A stretch of 64,000 bases of DNA from Bellilinea sp034411135 (GCA_034411135.1 DAOUMN010000021.1:62001-126000), one strand, 5' to 3'. Counted from the stretch's first letter, positions 8,253-16,652 are shown. Made by a program: numbers and translations. The notes: generated by a model from the letters alone, not told the origin.

Positions 8253-9187
8253 ATCTCAGGTTGTGGATGATTAAGGGCGTTATCAACCGGTGGGGCATGA
8301 TGGTAGTGCTTGCCAGTGTGTTCCTGCTGGCAGCTTGTTCACCAATCCGTGAAGAGGAAAACACCACCGGGGTTACCCCCACGGTTCAGGTCGTTGCGGA
8401 TGCGAGCGATGGGCTGCAAGTGATCTCAAATCAGGCGTGTGTTGTGGGTGAGGGTAAATCCATCCAAACCGACCGCAAGCAGGGTGATTTACTGGCATGG
8501 GCACCAACCGAAGAAAAGCTGGCATTTGTCTCACCGCCGAATGGGTCATGGGGCTGGTACGAAGGCGATTTGATCATTCTAGATTTAGCCAGCGGCGAGC
8601 AGCAAAGCACCAAGGATATCAAGGTGAACGGTGATCTGACCTGGTCGCCAGGTGGTGATCAAATTGCTTTTGTCTCCTTCCGTCCAGCGGAAAACCACTA
8701 CTCGGTGATGGTGTATTCAGTCCTCAACGGCAGCATTGTCGATCTCTATACCACAGCAGTAACGGATGAATTTGCCAGCCGCAAGGGAATCGTTCGTTGG
8801 CGCAGCGATCAGGTGCTGCAGGTGAGTGAGACGTGCGGGATTGATTGTGTACGCTTTGTGGAGCATAACCTGAGCACCGGGCAATCGGTCGTGTTGGAAG
8901 AAACCCGTCAGAAAGAGAATACCAGTTTGGAAGTGTTGCTCAATCAGCCGGGTGTGGTGCCAAACCGCAATTGGCGTAATGCTAACTGGTCACCAAACAG
9001 TGCAAAGGTCTTTTTCACGGATCGAAATGGTGTTGCCTGGCTGGGAGACCTTTCAGACAACACCAAATATGTTTTACCGATCGATCCGACTGGCGTTCAG
9101 GAAAGCAAATGGTCGCCGGATGAGCGTATGATCGCAATACGCACAGCAGAAAATGTTACGATCTTTGCGTTCGAAGACTGCCGCTGA
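8249..9187 (+). CDS. Lipoprotein with TolB-like beta-propeller repeats
   Basis: This 312-residue protein has a signal peptide ending in the lipobox LLAAC, with the lipidated Cys at residue 30. It should therefore sit on the outer face of the cytoplasmic membrane. The mature part holds repeats of the WSPGGDQIAF, WSPNSAKVFF and WSPDERMIAI type, which are blades of a TolB/WD40-like propeller. I do not recognise a specific function; such proteins bind partners rather than catalyse. It is translationally coupled to nadD through an ATGA overlap but is functionally unlike it. It converges on the lipoprotein gene at 9194. Confidence 0.8.
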   Translation: MNLRLWMIKGVINRWGMMVVLASVFLLAACSPIREEENTTGVTPTVQVVADASDGLQVISNQACVVGEGKSIQTDRKQGDLLAWAPTEEKLAFVSPPNGSWGWYEGDLIILDLASGEQQSTKDIKVNGDLTWSPGGDQIAFVSFRPAENHYSVMVYSVLNGSIVDLYTTAVTDEFASRKGIVRWRSDQVLQVSETCGIDCVRFVEHNLSTGQSVVLEETRQKENTSLEVLLNQPGVVPNRNWRNANWSPNSAKVFFTDRNGVAWLGDLSDNTKYVLPIDPTGVQESKWSPDERMIAIRTAENVTIFAFEDCR

Positions 9188-9193
9188 GTGAAC

Positions 9194-10048
9194 CTATTTT
9201 GTCACCAGCTCGAGATTGCCCAGCCCCATTTTCAGGTTGATTTCCAGTTTGTACCCGCTGCCTTCTGTTTCGTAAACATTGTTGCTGATCCGCCAGGTAC
9301 CGCGCGGCTGGACGTTATTCAACCCGCCGGTGATGACCACCCGCGACGGTACACCTTCGGGTACGATTATTTTCAGCGAACTTACCCCGACGGTAATATT
9401 GGCGAACATGTCTTGCTGCAGGCTGCCGGAGAAATCCAGTGTGTACGAACCGGTACCACCCTCGAAGGAGAAGGAATCCGGGCTTGCATTTCCCAATCCA
9501 ATCAGGCTGACCTCGGATGCGCCCGTGCGGTAGCGGAGGGATTCCATCTTGATCGGATTTTGTTGGTCAAAACGTACTTCTGCCTGGCTGGCGCCATCTT
9601 GAATTACCAGACTGGAGACCGGAATACCAGTCAGATCCAGTGTGCCACGGTATGCACCGGTAGTAATATTCAGATCCAGTGGCAGGGAGGAGCCCAATTT
9701 GAGATTCCAACGGTTGACTACGTCGCCGCTGGGGATATTCAAATTATCCTTGCGTCCCTGACGTAGGATGAGATTGCCGCCGTCCCGAATGATCTCGGGT
9801 TTCCAGTCGCGGATATTATATTGAACTTCGCCTTCGACCAGGGCATCTGTGCCGGATTCAATATTCAATTCGCCAGCGCCCATCTCGATAGATAACTTGA
9901 CCGTCTCGACGTCGGCGGGAACCGTCTCTTGAATTGCCAGGTTTTGGGTTTCACTGGTCGAGGACGTGGGTAGATTGATGGTGAAAGAACATGCCAGCGA
10001 AGAAAGCAGTAGCAAGGTGATTGGCAGAATGAAAAATAGTCTTTTCAT
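9194..10048 (-). CDS. Lipoprotein with a toast_rack / LiaF-like beta-helical domain
   Basis: This 284-residue protein has a lipoprotein signal peptide (SSLAC, Cys at residue 20). The mature part is rich in short beta-strand repeats such as VKLSIEMGAGELNIESG, which resemble the N-terminal toast_rack domain and the DUF2154 region of LiaF-type envelope-stress proteins. It should be anchored on the outside of the membrane. It is the last gene of the minus-strand operon sigma factor, anti-sigma factor, bactofilin-like protein, lipoprotein, 14 bp after the preceding gene. A role in sensing or scaffolding the envelope response is inferred from this context. Confidence 0.72.
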   Translation of the reverse strand: MKRLFFILPITLLLLSSLACSFTINLPTSSTSETQNLAIQETVPADVETVKLSIEMGAGELNIESGTDALVEGEVQYNIRDWKPEIIRDGGNLILRQGRKDNLNIPSGDVVNRWNLKLGSSLPLDLNITTGAYRGTLDLTGIPVSSLVIQDGASQAEVRFDQQNPIKMESLRYRTGASEVSLIGLGNASPDSFSFEGGTGSYTLDFSGSLQQDMFANITVGVSSLKIIVPEGVPSRVVITGGLNNVQPRGTWRISNNVYETEGSGYKLEINLKMGLGNLELVTK

Positions 10049-10062
10049 GATTATTGATAACC

Positions 10063-11127
10063 TTATTCGTTGGTTTCAGCTTGAGCAGGTGGTTCGATAG
10101 CGGTACTGGGAGGCGATGCAATTGGCTCAGCTGGTGGAGCAGCCGGGTTATAGACGGGCATCAAAGCAGGGGGGTAAGGCTTGCTGCCAAACTGGGTCAG
10201 GATAATGCTGCCCAAACCGACGCTGATTACCAGCAATGCAACCAGACCGCCCAGACAGAAGAGATAACCCAGTAACCAGACAATTACACCGAGAATCAGG
10301 GTTCCCAAACCGGCTGTTACTGCATCCACCCATTGCGTCTTAAGCAGTCCAGAAATCCGCAATCCGATCTGGTAACCCACGGCAATCCAACCGAGCAGGG
10401 TCGCGAATGCCATCACCAGTACCGCGATTAATGCGACCGGAATAAGCAGGATTGTGATGATCAGAATGATCAAAATCAACGGTGAAACCATCATAGTTAA
10501 CAGACCAATACCGCCACTCAGCACGGGTTGATTGGAGATGGTTTTACTGATAACCGATAGAGGGCGTGGCATCAGCAGACCGACGATCAGCGCCAGGACC
10601 GCCATTGCCAGGATTTGAAGCAGGTTCGAAAGGACTTCGCTGATCCACGAACCAATGGCGCGAACCGGGTTCATTGAAGGTGTGAAGTCAAAGTTGTCGA
10701 GATTGAACATCAGGCGCTGTGGATTTAGATTGTTGATGCTGCCATAAACCCTGGCTTGATCTGCGCCGTTAACCACCCCGCCAATGGTTTGGATATTACC
10801 GCGGACGACCGCTGTACTACTCAAATTGACGTTGCTACCAATGACGCTGATATTGCCATTGATCTCGCCGGAGATATCCAGGTTGCCGCCGAGCATTGCA
10901 ACATCACCATTGACCAGAGCGCCTTCCTGAATAGTGGCATTTGCGCCTGCAATAACCAGCGATCCATTCAGTACCTGGTTTTCGCTCAGGGTGAAATTTT
11001 CACCAATTACAAACTGGTCACCACTGAACTGCTGTGGTGGGGGATTTTGTGCCATCACTGTGCCCGGCAGCGCCAGAAGCACAATGAGGGTCATGAGAAT
11101 GGTGGAGAGTTGGAGAAGTTTTTTCAT
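10063..11127 (-). CDS. Exported bactofilin-like protein with C-terminal membrane segments
   Basis: This 354-residue protein starts with a signal peptide (MKKLLQLSTILMTLIVLLA, cleavage near TVMAQ). Repeats of the form GSLVIAGANATIQEGALVNGDV (cut here to its pattern of V/I, N and G) are right-handed beta-helix rungs like those of polymer-forming bactofilins, about residues 45-140. Four or so hydrophobic segments follow (about 180-320), then a Pro-rich tail. The helix domain would lie outside the cell, unlike cytoplasmic bactofilins. Start at 11127 is backed by AAGGAG and by ATGA overlap with the anti-sigma gene. Confidence 0.78.
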   Translation of the reverse strand: MKKLLQLSTILMTLIVLLALPGTVMAQNPPPQQFSGDQFVIGENFTLSENQVLNGSLVIAGANATIQEGALVNGDVAMLGGNLDISGEINGNISVIGSNVNLSSTAVVRGNIQTIGGVVNGADQARVYGSINNLNPQRLMFNLDNFDFTPSMNPVRAIGSWISEVLSNLLQILAMAVLALIVGLLMPRPLSVISKTISNQPVLSGGIGLLTMMVSPLILIILIITILLIPVALIAVLVMAFATLLGWIAVGYQIGLRISGLLKTQWVDAVTAGLGTLILGVIVWLLGYLFCLGGLVALLVISVGLGSIILTQFGSKPYPPALMPVYNPAAPPAEPIASPPSTAIEPPAQAETNE

Positions 11128-11657
11128 TTGGTGGCTCCTTGATTGGAGATGCGCAGGTAAGTCAGCAACCAGGTTATGACCAGGATGAGAGTCCAGCCAA
11201 GGATTGTCAATATACTGATAATCAGGATTGCCGGAGGGATCTGGCTGCCCCAGTAGTAAAGAATAAAACGAAGTTCCAGCCAGCGCTGAGGGGCTTCGAC
11301 GATAAAATGTATGATCTCTCCGATCAATCGGGCGGGTGTAACCACTACTACTGTTCGAACCAGTAAAAACAAACTGATGAGGATAAATGATCCACCCAGA
11401 AACCATAGCGCATTTCGAACCTGGCGGCGTCGTTCTTGCGCCTTGCGCATCTCCAGGCTGGACTGGAAGCGGGCGGCAAAGTTAGCCGGTGCGGAAACGA
11501 AAGGGATATCTCTCAGTTGGCGTTCAACCGAGTGCCAGTTATGTTTCAACTGTCGGCAGGTTGAACAGCTCACCAGATGTTGATCCAGTTCGGCGGCTTG
11601 GGTAGTGGTTAATGTTTCATGTTGGAGTATCCAGGTTTCATAAGGCTGGTGACTCAT
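11124..11657 (-). CDS. Zinc-type anti-sigma factor, membrane anchored
   Basis: This 177-residue protein has an N-terminal zinc-binding anti-sigma domain with His27, Cys31 and Cys34 in the HxxxCxxC arrangement, then two transmembrane segments (about 83-105 and 140-165). It would hold the ECF sigma factor encoded just upstream inactive at the membrane. The ATG at 11657 is preceded by AAAGGA; an upstream in-frame start would extend it by eight residues. The gene overlaps the end of the sigma gene by 20 bases and overlaps the next gene by ATGA, so the set is one operon. Confidence 0.87.
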   Translation of the reverse strand: MSHQPYETWILQHETLTTTQAAELDQHLVSCSTCRQLKHNWHSVERQLRDIPFVSAPANFAARFQSSLEMRKAQERRRQVRNALWFLGGSFILISLFLLVRTVVVVTPARLIGEIIHFIVEAPQRWLELRFILYYWGSQIPPAILIISILTILGWTLILVITWLLTYLRISNQGATK

Positions 11658-12225
11658 CCTGAATCCTTTCGGCAAGCGCAATTTGCTGGTTCTGATGGCG
11701 CTGTGCCAGTTTTAATCGGGCGCGGTGCAGCCGGCTCTTGACAGCGCTGACCGACAATTGCAACGCCTGGCTGATTTCCTCTTCGGAATATTCATACCAG
11801 TAGCGAAGAATCACCGCTGCTCGATCTTGTGGATTCAAGAAGTGCAGCATTGCCTGGATTGACATTCGCTCTTCGATATCTCCCAACTGTTTTTCGGGTT
11901 GGGGAGCGTGGTCTGGGATAACTTCCTCCATCCAGTCCTCGATTTCCATGGTGGTGATTCGTTTCTTGCGCTGCTGGTCAATGCAGTAATGAGCAGCAAT
12001 CGAAAGAAGCCAGGTAGCAAACGGGCGGTTGCGGTCATACCGGCGGATAGCCTGGTACGCCCTCCAAAATGTTTCCTGCGCAGCGTCTTCCGCTTCTTGA
12101 GCATTGCCGAGCATCCGGTAGCACAGATTAAAAACGGGGTTTTGATATTGCACGACCAGGCTGGAGAAGGCATCATCGCTCCCGTTCTGTGCCGCGACGA
12201 GCAAATCCACTTCGTTTGTAGTCAC
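11638..12225 (-). CDS. ECF-type RNA polymerase sigma factor
   Basis: This 195-residue sigma factor contains region 2 (AFSSLVVQYQNPVFNLCYRMLGNAQEAEDA pattern, with the core-binding DAAQETF segment) and region 4 (YSEEEISQALQLSVSAVKSRLHRAR), the two regions kept in ECF sigma factors. The start is a GTG with AGGAG seven bases upstream. It heads a four-gene minus-strand operon with its anti-sigma factor and two envelope proteins. It probably directs transcription of this operon and other envelope genes, but I could not identify a matching autoregulated promoter upstream. Confidence 0.92.
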   Translation of the reverse strand: MTTNEVDLLVAAQNGSDDAFSSLVVQYQNPVFNLCYRMLGNAQEAEDAAQETFWRAYQAIRRYDRNRPFATWLLSIAAHYCIDQQRKKRITTMEIEDWMEEVIPDHAPQPEKQLGDIEERMSIQAMLHFLNPQDRAAVILRYWYEYSEEEISQALQLSVSAVKSRLHRARLKLAQRHQNQQIALAERIQDESPAL

Positions 12226-12423
12226 CGGTTGCTCCTGCGCTCTTGTTCTACCACCATATACGCAACCCGAGCGAATAAGTTGCGATAGAAATCGGAATGA
12301 GAAAACTTTTAGGGCGTTTTCATCATAGCACAGGCAGTTAAATTTTTACCTGTACCAACGGGGAGTAAGACGATGACCACTCGATGGATATTTTCAGCCG
12401 GAGTGCCTGTTGTTGGACGTTAT
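12226..12423. other. Intergenic region upstream of the ECF sigma gene
   Basis: About 200 bases separate the EamA transporter stop from the sigma factor start, both on the minus strand. It should hold the sigma-operon promoter. I see no clear hairpin terminator and no convincing pair of promoter boxes. Confidence 0.4.
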
Positions 12424-13344
12424 TCAGACGATTGGTTCGGTTTCAATCCGACTGGAGGGTAACAACTGGCGAAGTTGTGCCAGCAGCATGGCTGTCAGAA
12501 TTAGCAGGCAGCCGAAAATTTGCAAAGGCAGCAAGGTTTCATTGAGCAGCCAATACCCAAACAGTGCTGCAAATACAGCTTCCATGCTGAACAGGATGGC
12601 GGCATCGGTAGTGGGAGCGTTACGTTGACCGATGACCTGCAAGGTAAAACCAAGCCCAACCGGAAAGATGGCTGAATACAGCACTGCCAGCCAGGCGGGT
12701 TGAGCCGGGGGTGGCAGTGTGGATTCGAAAAGCAAGGCACAGGTGCCGTTCAAAACAGCAGTTATGGCAAATTGTCCAAAGGAAAAGACAAGGTTGTCCA
12801 TGCGGCGCGCCATACGTCCAACCACAATGACATGCGCTGCCCACAAGAATGCCCCGCCGAGTTCGAACCAGTCGCCAGGCGCGGGATTGAAAGCTCCTCC
12901 GGTGCTGAGAAACAGTGTGCCGGTGACCGCAAATAAAGCCGCCACCCACGTGGACCAGTGAATTTTCTGACGGGTAAAAATGAACAACAGGATTGGAATG
13001 ATGACTACATACAGACCGGTGATAAAACCGGCGTTGGCTGCGGTGGTGGTCTTTATACCTACCTGCTGTAACGTGCTTGCACCAAACAACAACCCCCCCG
13101 CCAGGATAACCCCGCCCAGGTTTTCGACCAGACTACGCACCCGAAAACGCACTAATAGAGCAAGAAAAACTGCGCCAAAAGCAAATCGGATGCCATTGAA
13201 AGTGAAATTACCCATTGTCTCGGCAGCGATACTCTGGGCAATAAAACCACTACCCCAAACAGCGGAAACAAAAAGCAAAATCGAGTCAGATTTGATCCGT
13301 TGCGCTGTTGGTGGGTGTAAACCATTTTTTAATGTGAGCGGCAT
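12424..13344 (-). CDS. EamA/DMT-family membrane transporter
   Basis: This 306-residue integral membrane protein has about ten hydrophobic segments arranged as two EamA repeats, the usual pattern of drug/metabolite transporters. The first repeat spans roughly residues 20-150 and the second 160-295. WGSGFIAQSI near the N-terminus and PTTDAAILFSMEAVFAALFG in the second repeat fit the family. Substrates of such exporters include amino acids and metabolites, and nothing here points to one. It is followed by a gap before the sigma operon and is separated from dodecin by about 70 bases. Confidence 0.85.
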   Translation of the reverse strand: MPLTLKNGLHPPTAQRIKSDSILLFVSAVWGSGFIAQSIAAETMGNFTFNGIRFAFGAVFLALLVRFRVRSLVENLGGVILAGGLLFGASTLQQVGIKTTTAANAGFITGLYVVIIPILLFIFTRQKIHWSTWVAALFAVTGTLFLSTGGAFNPAPGDWFELGGAFLWAAHVIVVGRMARRMDNLVFSFGQFAITAVLNGTCALLFESTLPPPAQPAWLAVLYSAIFPVGLGFTLQVIGQRNAPTTDAAILFSMEAVFAALFGYWLLNETLLPLQIFGCLLILTAMLLAQLRQLLPSSRIETEPIV

Positions 13345-13413
13345 AGGCTGGATTACCGGTAGAGAGATTCGAGTGTTCGTTTATAGTGGCAGGATGCAAT
13401 CCAATTCTGGAGA

Positions 13414-13623
13414 TCAATCTTCGAGGGTGAAACCAATCTTCAATGTGACCTGCCATTGCGCTACCTGTCCTTCTTCGATTCTGCCGCGGATCTCGATTAC
13501 CTCAAACCATTGCAGGTGGTGAACGGTCTGCGAAGCCCGTTGGACGGCGGATTGAATGGCTTCTTCGATGCTGGTTTGCGATGTGCCGGTGATTTCAATA
13601 GATTTGTAAACGTGATTGATCAT
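13414..13623 (-). CDS. Dodecin family flavin-binding protein
   Basis: This 69-residue protein begins MINHVYKSIEITGTSQTSIE and contains a VxxRASQTVHHLQWFEV helix-strand pattern typical of dodecins, small hollow dodecamers that store flavins. The conserved Trp-x-Glu-V region (HLQWFEV) that stacks against the isoalloxazine ring is present. The ATG at 13623 is preceded by GAGGGA; an upstream extension lacks family similarity. It is a single gene between the EamA transporter and the divergent polyphosphate kinase. Confidence 0.9.
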   Translation of the reverse strand: MINHVYKSIEITGTSQTSIEEAIQSAVQRASQTVHHLQWFEVIEIRGRIEEGQVAQWQVTLKIGFTLED

Positions 13624-13789
13624 GATTTCCCTCGTGTTGAATGGGTGGACGGATAAAATAACGAGCAAGGGCGATGCGCCTGGTTGAAAAAAAGATTATA
13701 TCAAGAAGCAGGCGTAAGGGTACAAAAGTCATTCCGATTTTTGTGCGTGTAGTGTAAATTTGGTTGTAGCAAGCGTAAATTATTTTTAC

Positions 13790-13795
13790 TATAAT
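13790..13795 (+). promoter_or_regulatory. Candidate -10 box of the PPK2 gene
   Basis: A perfect TATAAT lies 50 bases before the PPK2 ATG in an AT-rich stretch. The best -35 candidate (TTGTAG) is 20 bp away, so only the -10 is supported. Confidence 0.4.
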
Positions 13796-13845
13796 AAGAT
13801 CATCGGCGTGCTAATTCCCAGTTTTCGATCCATCTGGAGGGCAGG

Positions 13846-14823
13846 ATGACCAAAAAAGGAAAAACCAAAACGGGAAAACATTCTGGTAACGGGCATGGTA
13901 AAGCTACAGAACAACACCCAACAGCTGCCGCATCGCTGATCCATGCTTCCACTGCTACTCCACCGGTTGTTTTTTCGCGTACGGCAGTAGTGCCGGAAAG
14001 CGAAAAAATTCTTCTGAACAAAAAAACGTACGAAAAAGAATTGCGCCGCTTGCAGGTTGAACTGGTCAAATTGCAGGAATGGATTCGCACCAAAGGACTT
14101 AAGGTTGTAGTTATCTTTGAAGGAAGGGATGCTGCCGGTAAGGGTGGTGTGATCAAGCGCATCACCGAAAGCCTCAATCCGCGCGTTTGTCGGGTTGTTG
14201 CGTTGCCTACTCCGACGGAGCGTGAGAAAACCCAGTGGTACTTCCAACGCTATGTTGCCCATTTGCCTGCCGGTGGTGAAATGGTTCTGTTTGATCGTTC
14301 CTGGTACAACCGGGCTGGTGTGGAACGGGTGATGGGTTTCTGCACGGATGACGAGTATCGCGAGTTTTTACGATCGGTGCCGGAGTTTGAACGGATGCTG
14401 GTTCGTTCGGGTATCTTTCTGATCAAGTACTGGTTCTCCGTCAGTGATCACGAACAGGAAAAACGGTTTCAGGATCGCATCAACGATCCCACCAAGCGAT
14501 GGAAGCTCAGCCCGATGGATTTACAATCCCGCTCGCGCTGGGTGGAATACTCCCGCGCCAAGGATGAGATGTTTGCCCACACCGATATCAAGCAGGCGCC
14601 GTGGTACGTGGTGAACGCAGATAATAAAATGTGTGCCCGTCTAAATGTTATTCGCCATCTGCTCAGCTTGATCCCCTATGAAGACCTGACCCCAGAGCCA
14701 ATCGTACTGCCACCCCGCCAGCCCGATCAGGGGTATGTCCGTCCGCCGATCAGTGATCAAACATTTGTTCCGGAGGTTTACGTTCCCCAGCCAAAAGATA
14801 AATCGCTGGCTGCTAACGAATAA
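13846..14823 (+). CDS. ppk2: Polyphosphate kinase 2 family protein
   Basis: This 325-residue protein transfers phosphate between polyphosphate and nucleoside di- or monophosphates. It carries the Walker A loop GRDAAGKGG at 93-101, a Walker B-like FDRSWYNRAGVERVMG from 149, and a lid region with RFQDRINDPTKRWKLSP. This is a single-domain PPK2, so class I or III; which nucleotide it prefers cannot be read by eye. The first 35 residues are Lys/Gly/Thr-rich and probably disordered. It converges with arfB, whose stop directly follows. Confidence 0.93.
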   Translation: MTKKGKTKTGKHSGNGHGKATEQHPTAAASLIHASTATPPVVFSRTAVVPESEKILLNKKTYEKELRRLQVELVKLQEWIRTKGLKVVVIFEGRDAAGKGGVIKRITESLNPRVCRVVALPTPTEREKTQWYFQRYVAHLPAGGEMVLFDRSWYNRAGVERVMGFCTDDEYREFLRSVPEFERMLVRSGIFLIKYWFSVSDHEQEKRFQDRINDPTKRWKLSPMDLQSRSRWVEYSRAKDEMFAHTDIKQAPWYVVNADNKMCARLNVIRHLLSLIPYEDLTPEPIVLPPRQPDQGYVRPPISDQTFVPEVYVPQPKDKSLAANE

Positions 14824-15252
14824 TCACTCCCATTCTTCAGGAATGTAGCGCCGGGTGCGTTTGATTTCACCGCGGTGCTTTTTACTGCTCAGCCGGGCAG
14901 CTTTGGCGGTGATCGTCGGACGGGTAGACTTACGGGTTTTGGGCAATACAAGCGCTTCTTGCACCAGCGCAGTCAGGCGTTGAATGGCATCAAAGCGGTT
15001 TTGTTCCTGCGTGCGGTAACGACGTGCTTCGATGATCAGCACACCTTCTGCTGTGGCACGGCTGCCTGCCAATCGGAGCAGGCGCTCCTTTGCATCGGGT
15101 GGCAGGTTGGGGTTGGCATTAACGTTCCAGCGAAGTTGCACTGCCGTACTGACCTTGTTGACGTTTTGTCCCCCCGGACCCGAGGCGCGCACAAAGTCAA
15201 ATTGCAGTTCGCTTTCATCGATGGAAAAAGTGGGTGTAATCTCGATCACCAC
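14824..15252 (-). CDS. arfB: Alternative ribosome-rescue factor / peptidyl-tRNA hydrolase
   Basis: This 142-residue protein carries the release-factor GGQ motif at 27-29 in RASGPGGQNVNKV and a long basic C-terminal tail rich in Lys and Arg that enters the empty mRNA channel of stalled ribosomes. It hydrolyses peptidyl-tRNA on non-stop ribosomes, without stop-codon recognition, because it lacks the codon-reading domains of RF1/RF2. The length matches ArfB (YaeJ). It ends one base beyond the PPK2 stop on the opposite strand. Confidence 0.93.
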   Translation of the reverse strand: MVIEITPTFSIDESELQFDFVRASGPGGQNVNKVSTAVQLRWNVNANPNLPPDAKERLLRLAGSRATAEGVLIIEARRYRTQEQNRFDAIQRLTALVQEALVLPKTRKSTRPTITAKAARLSSKKHRGEIKRTRRYIPEEWE

Positions 15253-15290
15253 ATAAGTATATCAGGTGAAGAAATAGCCCACAGCGTTTA

Positions 15291-15305
15291 TAATGTTACC
15301 GAAAT
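15291..15305. repeat. Solitary copy of the insertion-sequence end motif
   Basis: TAATGTTACCGAAAT here is identical over 15 bases to 1341-1355 inside the left end of the insertion sequence at 1326-2679. No transposase remnant or inverted partner is visible nearby. It may be a relic end or a chance match. Confidence 0.45.
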
Positions 15306-15403
15306 GAACGGTTATTTGATGGAACATACTGGGGGAATTTATACCTGTGCTTAAGTGAATTGCCATTAAATCCGAAAGAAGAACATTTTCGCGGAATTCC
15401 GAA

Positions 15404-15409
15404 TATAAT
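15404..15409 (+). promoter_or_regulatory. Candidate -10 box of the PH-domain gene
   Basis: TATAAT stands 48 bases before the ATG at 15458. No clear -35 box accompanies it. Confidence 0.35.
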
Positions 15410-15457
15410 CAAATCTATAAATTTCCACCCGGGTTTTGTACCCCAAGGAGTTGTGAC

Positions 15458-15991
15458 ATGGAACTAGAGCGGATTCGTGCGAAAGTCAAATCGGGCGTTT
15501 GGCAGGCAATTGCCCAAAGCGGGGTGAATTTATCCAGCATCCCAGCCGACCAGCAGAACAGACTGGCAGACAGCATCAGTGAACAAATGTTGCTGGTGAT
15601 GGACGAGGCTTTGGGTGGTGATGCGGACGAGAGCTTCCCGAAATTCTCCGATTTGCATGCGGATGAGGAAATCCTCTGGAAAGGACGCCCTTTCCTTTCC
15701 CTGGTTGAGTATTATGTTCTCACCAATGAGCGGATCAAGGTCGTAACCGGTCTGTTGAGCAAGGATTTCGAAAATTTCGAATTAATCCGCATTCAGGACA
15801 TTGATGTGTCGCAATCAGTTGGAGAACGGATTTTGGACCTGGGTGACATTCGCATTGTGGGCGCAGACCCGACCCATCCTGAGGTGATCCTGCGCAATGT
15901 CAAAAAACCCCAGGAAGTTTACGAATTGCTCCGTCGTGCCTGGCTGGCTGCCCGTAAAAAATACGGTTTGATCTTTCGCGAGGAAATGTAA
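15458..15991 (+). CDS. Bacterial PH-domain protein (bPH2/DUF304-like)
   Basis: This 177-residue protein has a short helical N-terminal part (1-60) and a bacterial pleckstrin-homology-like domain (about 70-165), recognised from LWKGRPFLSLVEYYVLTNER and the strand pattern LIRIQDIDVSQSVGERILDLGDI. Such domains are often found in membrane-associated proteins but this one has no transmembrane segment. Function is unknown. An AAGGAG (15445-15450) stands seven bases before the ATG. It is a single gene with a probable promoter of its own. Confidence 0.78.
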   Translation: MELERIRAKVKSGVWQAIAQSGVNLSSIPADQQNRLADSISEQMLLVMDEALGGDADESFPKFSDLHADEEILWKGRPFLSLVEYYVLTNERIKVVTGLLSKDFENFELIRIQDIDVSQSVGERILDLGDIRIVGADPTHPEVILRNVKKPQEVYELLRRAWLAARKKYGLIFREEM

Positions 15992-16001
15992 AAACAGGCG
16001 A

Positions 16002-16019
16002 TATAATCGGTGGTATAAT
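16002..16019 (+). promoter_or_regulatory. Two adjacent -10 boxes upstream of the RRM gene
   Basis: TATAAT occurs at 16002-16007 and again at 16014-16019; the second has the TGG extension of an extended -10 promoter. A transcript from here would have a leader of about 125 nt, long for this genome and reminiscent of cold-regulated RNA-binding protein genes. Confidence 0.5.
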
Positions 16020-16152
16020 TCGTCTGTCGGTATCCATTTTTTGACGATCGGCAAGGTTCCTGAATCGAATTCGGTCGGATTGAATTTTTGATGAGATCTT
16101 TTCAGCAGCAGGTTACTTCGGGTCGTCAAGCAAAGAGAGAGAAAAGGGAAAA

Positions 16153-16512
16153 ATGAATATTTATGTTGGCAATTTGTCGTTCAATGCGACCGAAGATGAG
16201 GTGCGCGAATTGTTTGCTGCTTATGGCACCGTTACCGCGGTTAATATGATCAAGGATAAATTTTCCGGTCAGCCGCGCGGTTTTGCTTTCGTCGAAATGG
16301 AAAACGAAAGCGAAGCTCAAAACGCCATTCAGGGTCTCAATGGCAAACCGTTCATGAACCGTAATTTGACGGTCAACGCAGCCCGCCCGCGCGAAGAACG
16401 CCCACCGCGCAGTTTCGATGGCGGTGGATTTGACCGCCGCCCCCCCGGTGGTGGAGACCGACGTGGTGGAAAACAGGGCAATCGCGGCGGTGGTGGCCGG
16501 CGCAGCTGGTAA
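16153..16512 (+). CDS. RRM-type RNA-binding protein with Arg/Gly-rich tail
   Basis: This 119-residue protein has one RNA-recognition motif (about 1-78) with RNP2 IYVGNL and RNP1 RGFAFVEM, both complete with their aromatic residues. A C-terminal tail of Arg and Gly (about 90-119) resembles the glycine-rich cold-inducible RNA-binding proteins of cyanobacteria and other bacteria. It probably binds single-stranded RNA in the cytoplasm. An AGAGAGAAAAGGGA stretch before the ATG provides a ribosome-binding site. It ends at a strong palindromic terminator. Confidence 0.93.
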   Translation: MNIYVGNLSFNATEDEVRELFAAYGTVTAVNMIKDKFSGQPRGFAFVEMENESEAQNAIQGLNGKPFMNRNLTVNAARPREERPPRSFDGGGFDRRPPGGGDRRGGKQGNRGGGGRRSW

Positions 16513-16533
16513 ATAAGAATTTATAAACAATTA

Positions 16534-16569
16534 AAACTGGTGCGGTTTGAGCTCAAACCGCACCAGTTT
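16534..16569. terminator. Perfect 36-bp palindrome, bidirectional terminator
   Basis: Two 18-base arms, AAACTGGTGCGGTTTGAG and its exact complement, meet without a spacer. On the plus strand the arm ends in TTTATTGTTG, and on the minus strand in TTTTAATTG, so it can terminate both the RRM gene and the convergent GrpB gene. Confidence 0.8.
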
Positions 16570-16652
16570 ATTGTTGTCACGACGATACCGGTAGTCAAAG
16601 GCAACCGGATGGAATTGTGTCAGGCAGGGAACATCCCGAAAGATGCAAAGGT

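Noticed and set aside
9150..9170. AATGTTAC inside the propeller lipoprotein gene as another insertion-sequence end
   Set aside because: Only eight bases match and the context is coding, so it is probably chance.
9194..9766. Plus-strand frames opposite the lipoprotein at 9194-10048
   Set aside because: They lack ribosome-binding sites and family features; the minus-strand frame has a lipobox and operon context.
12980..13522. Plus-strand frame of 180 codons over the EamA transporter and dodecin genes
   Set aside because: It spans parts of two genes on the other strand and is Thr/Pro/Lys-rich without domain similarity.
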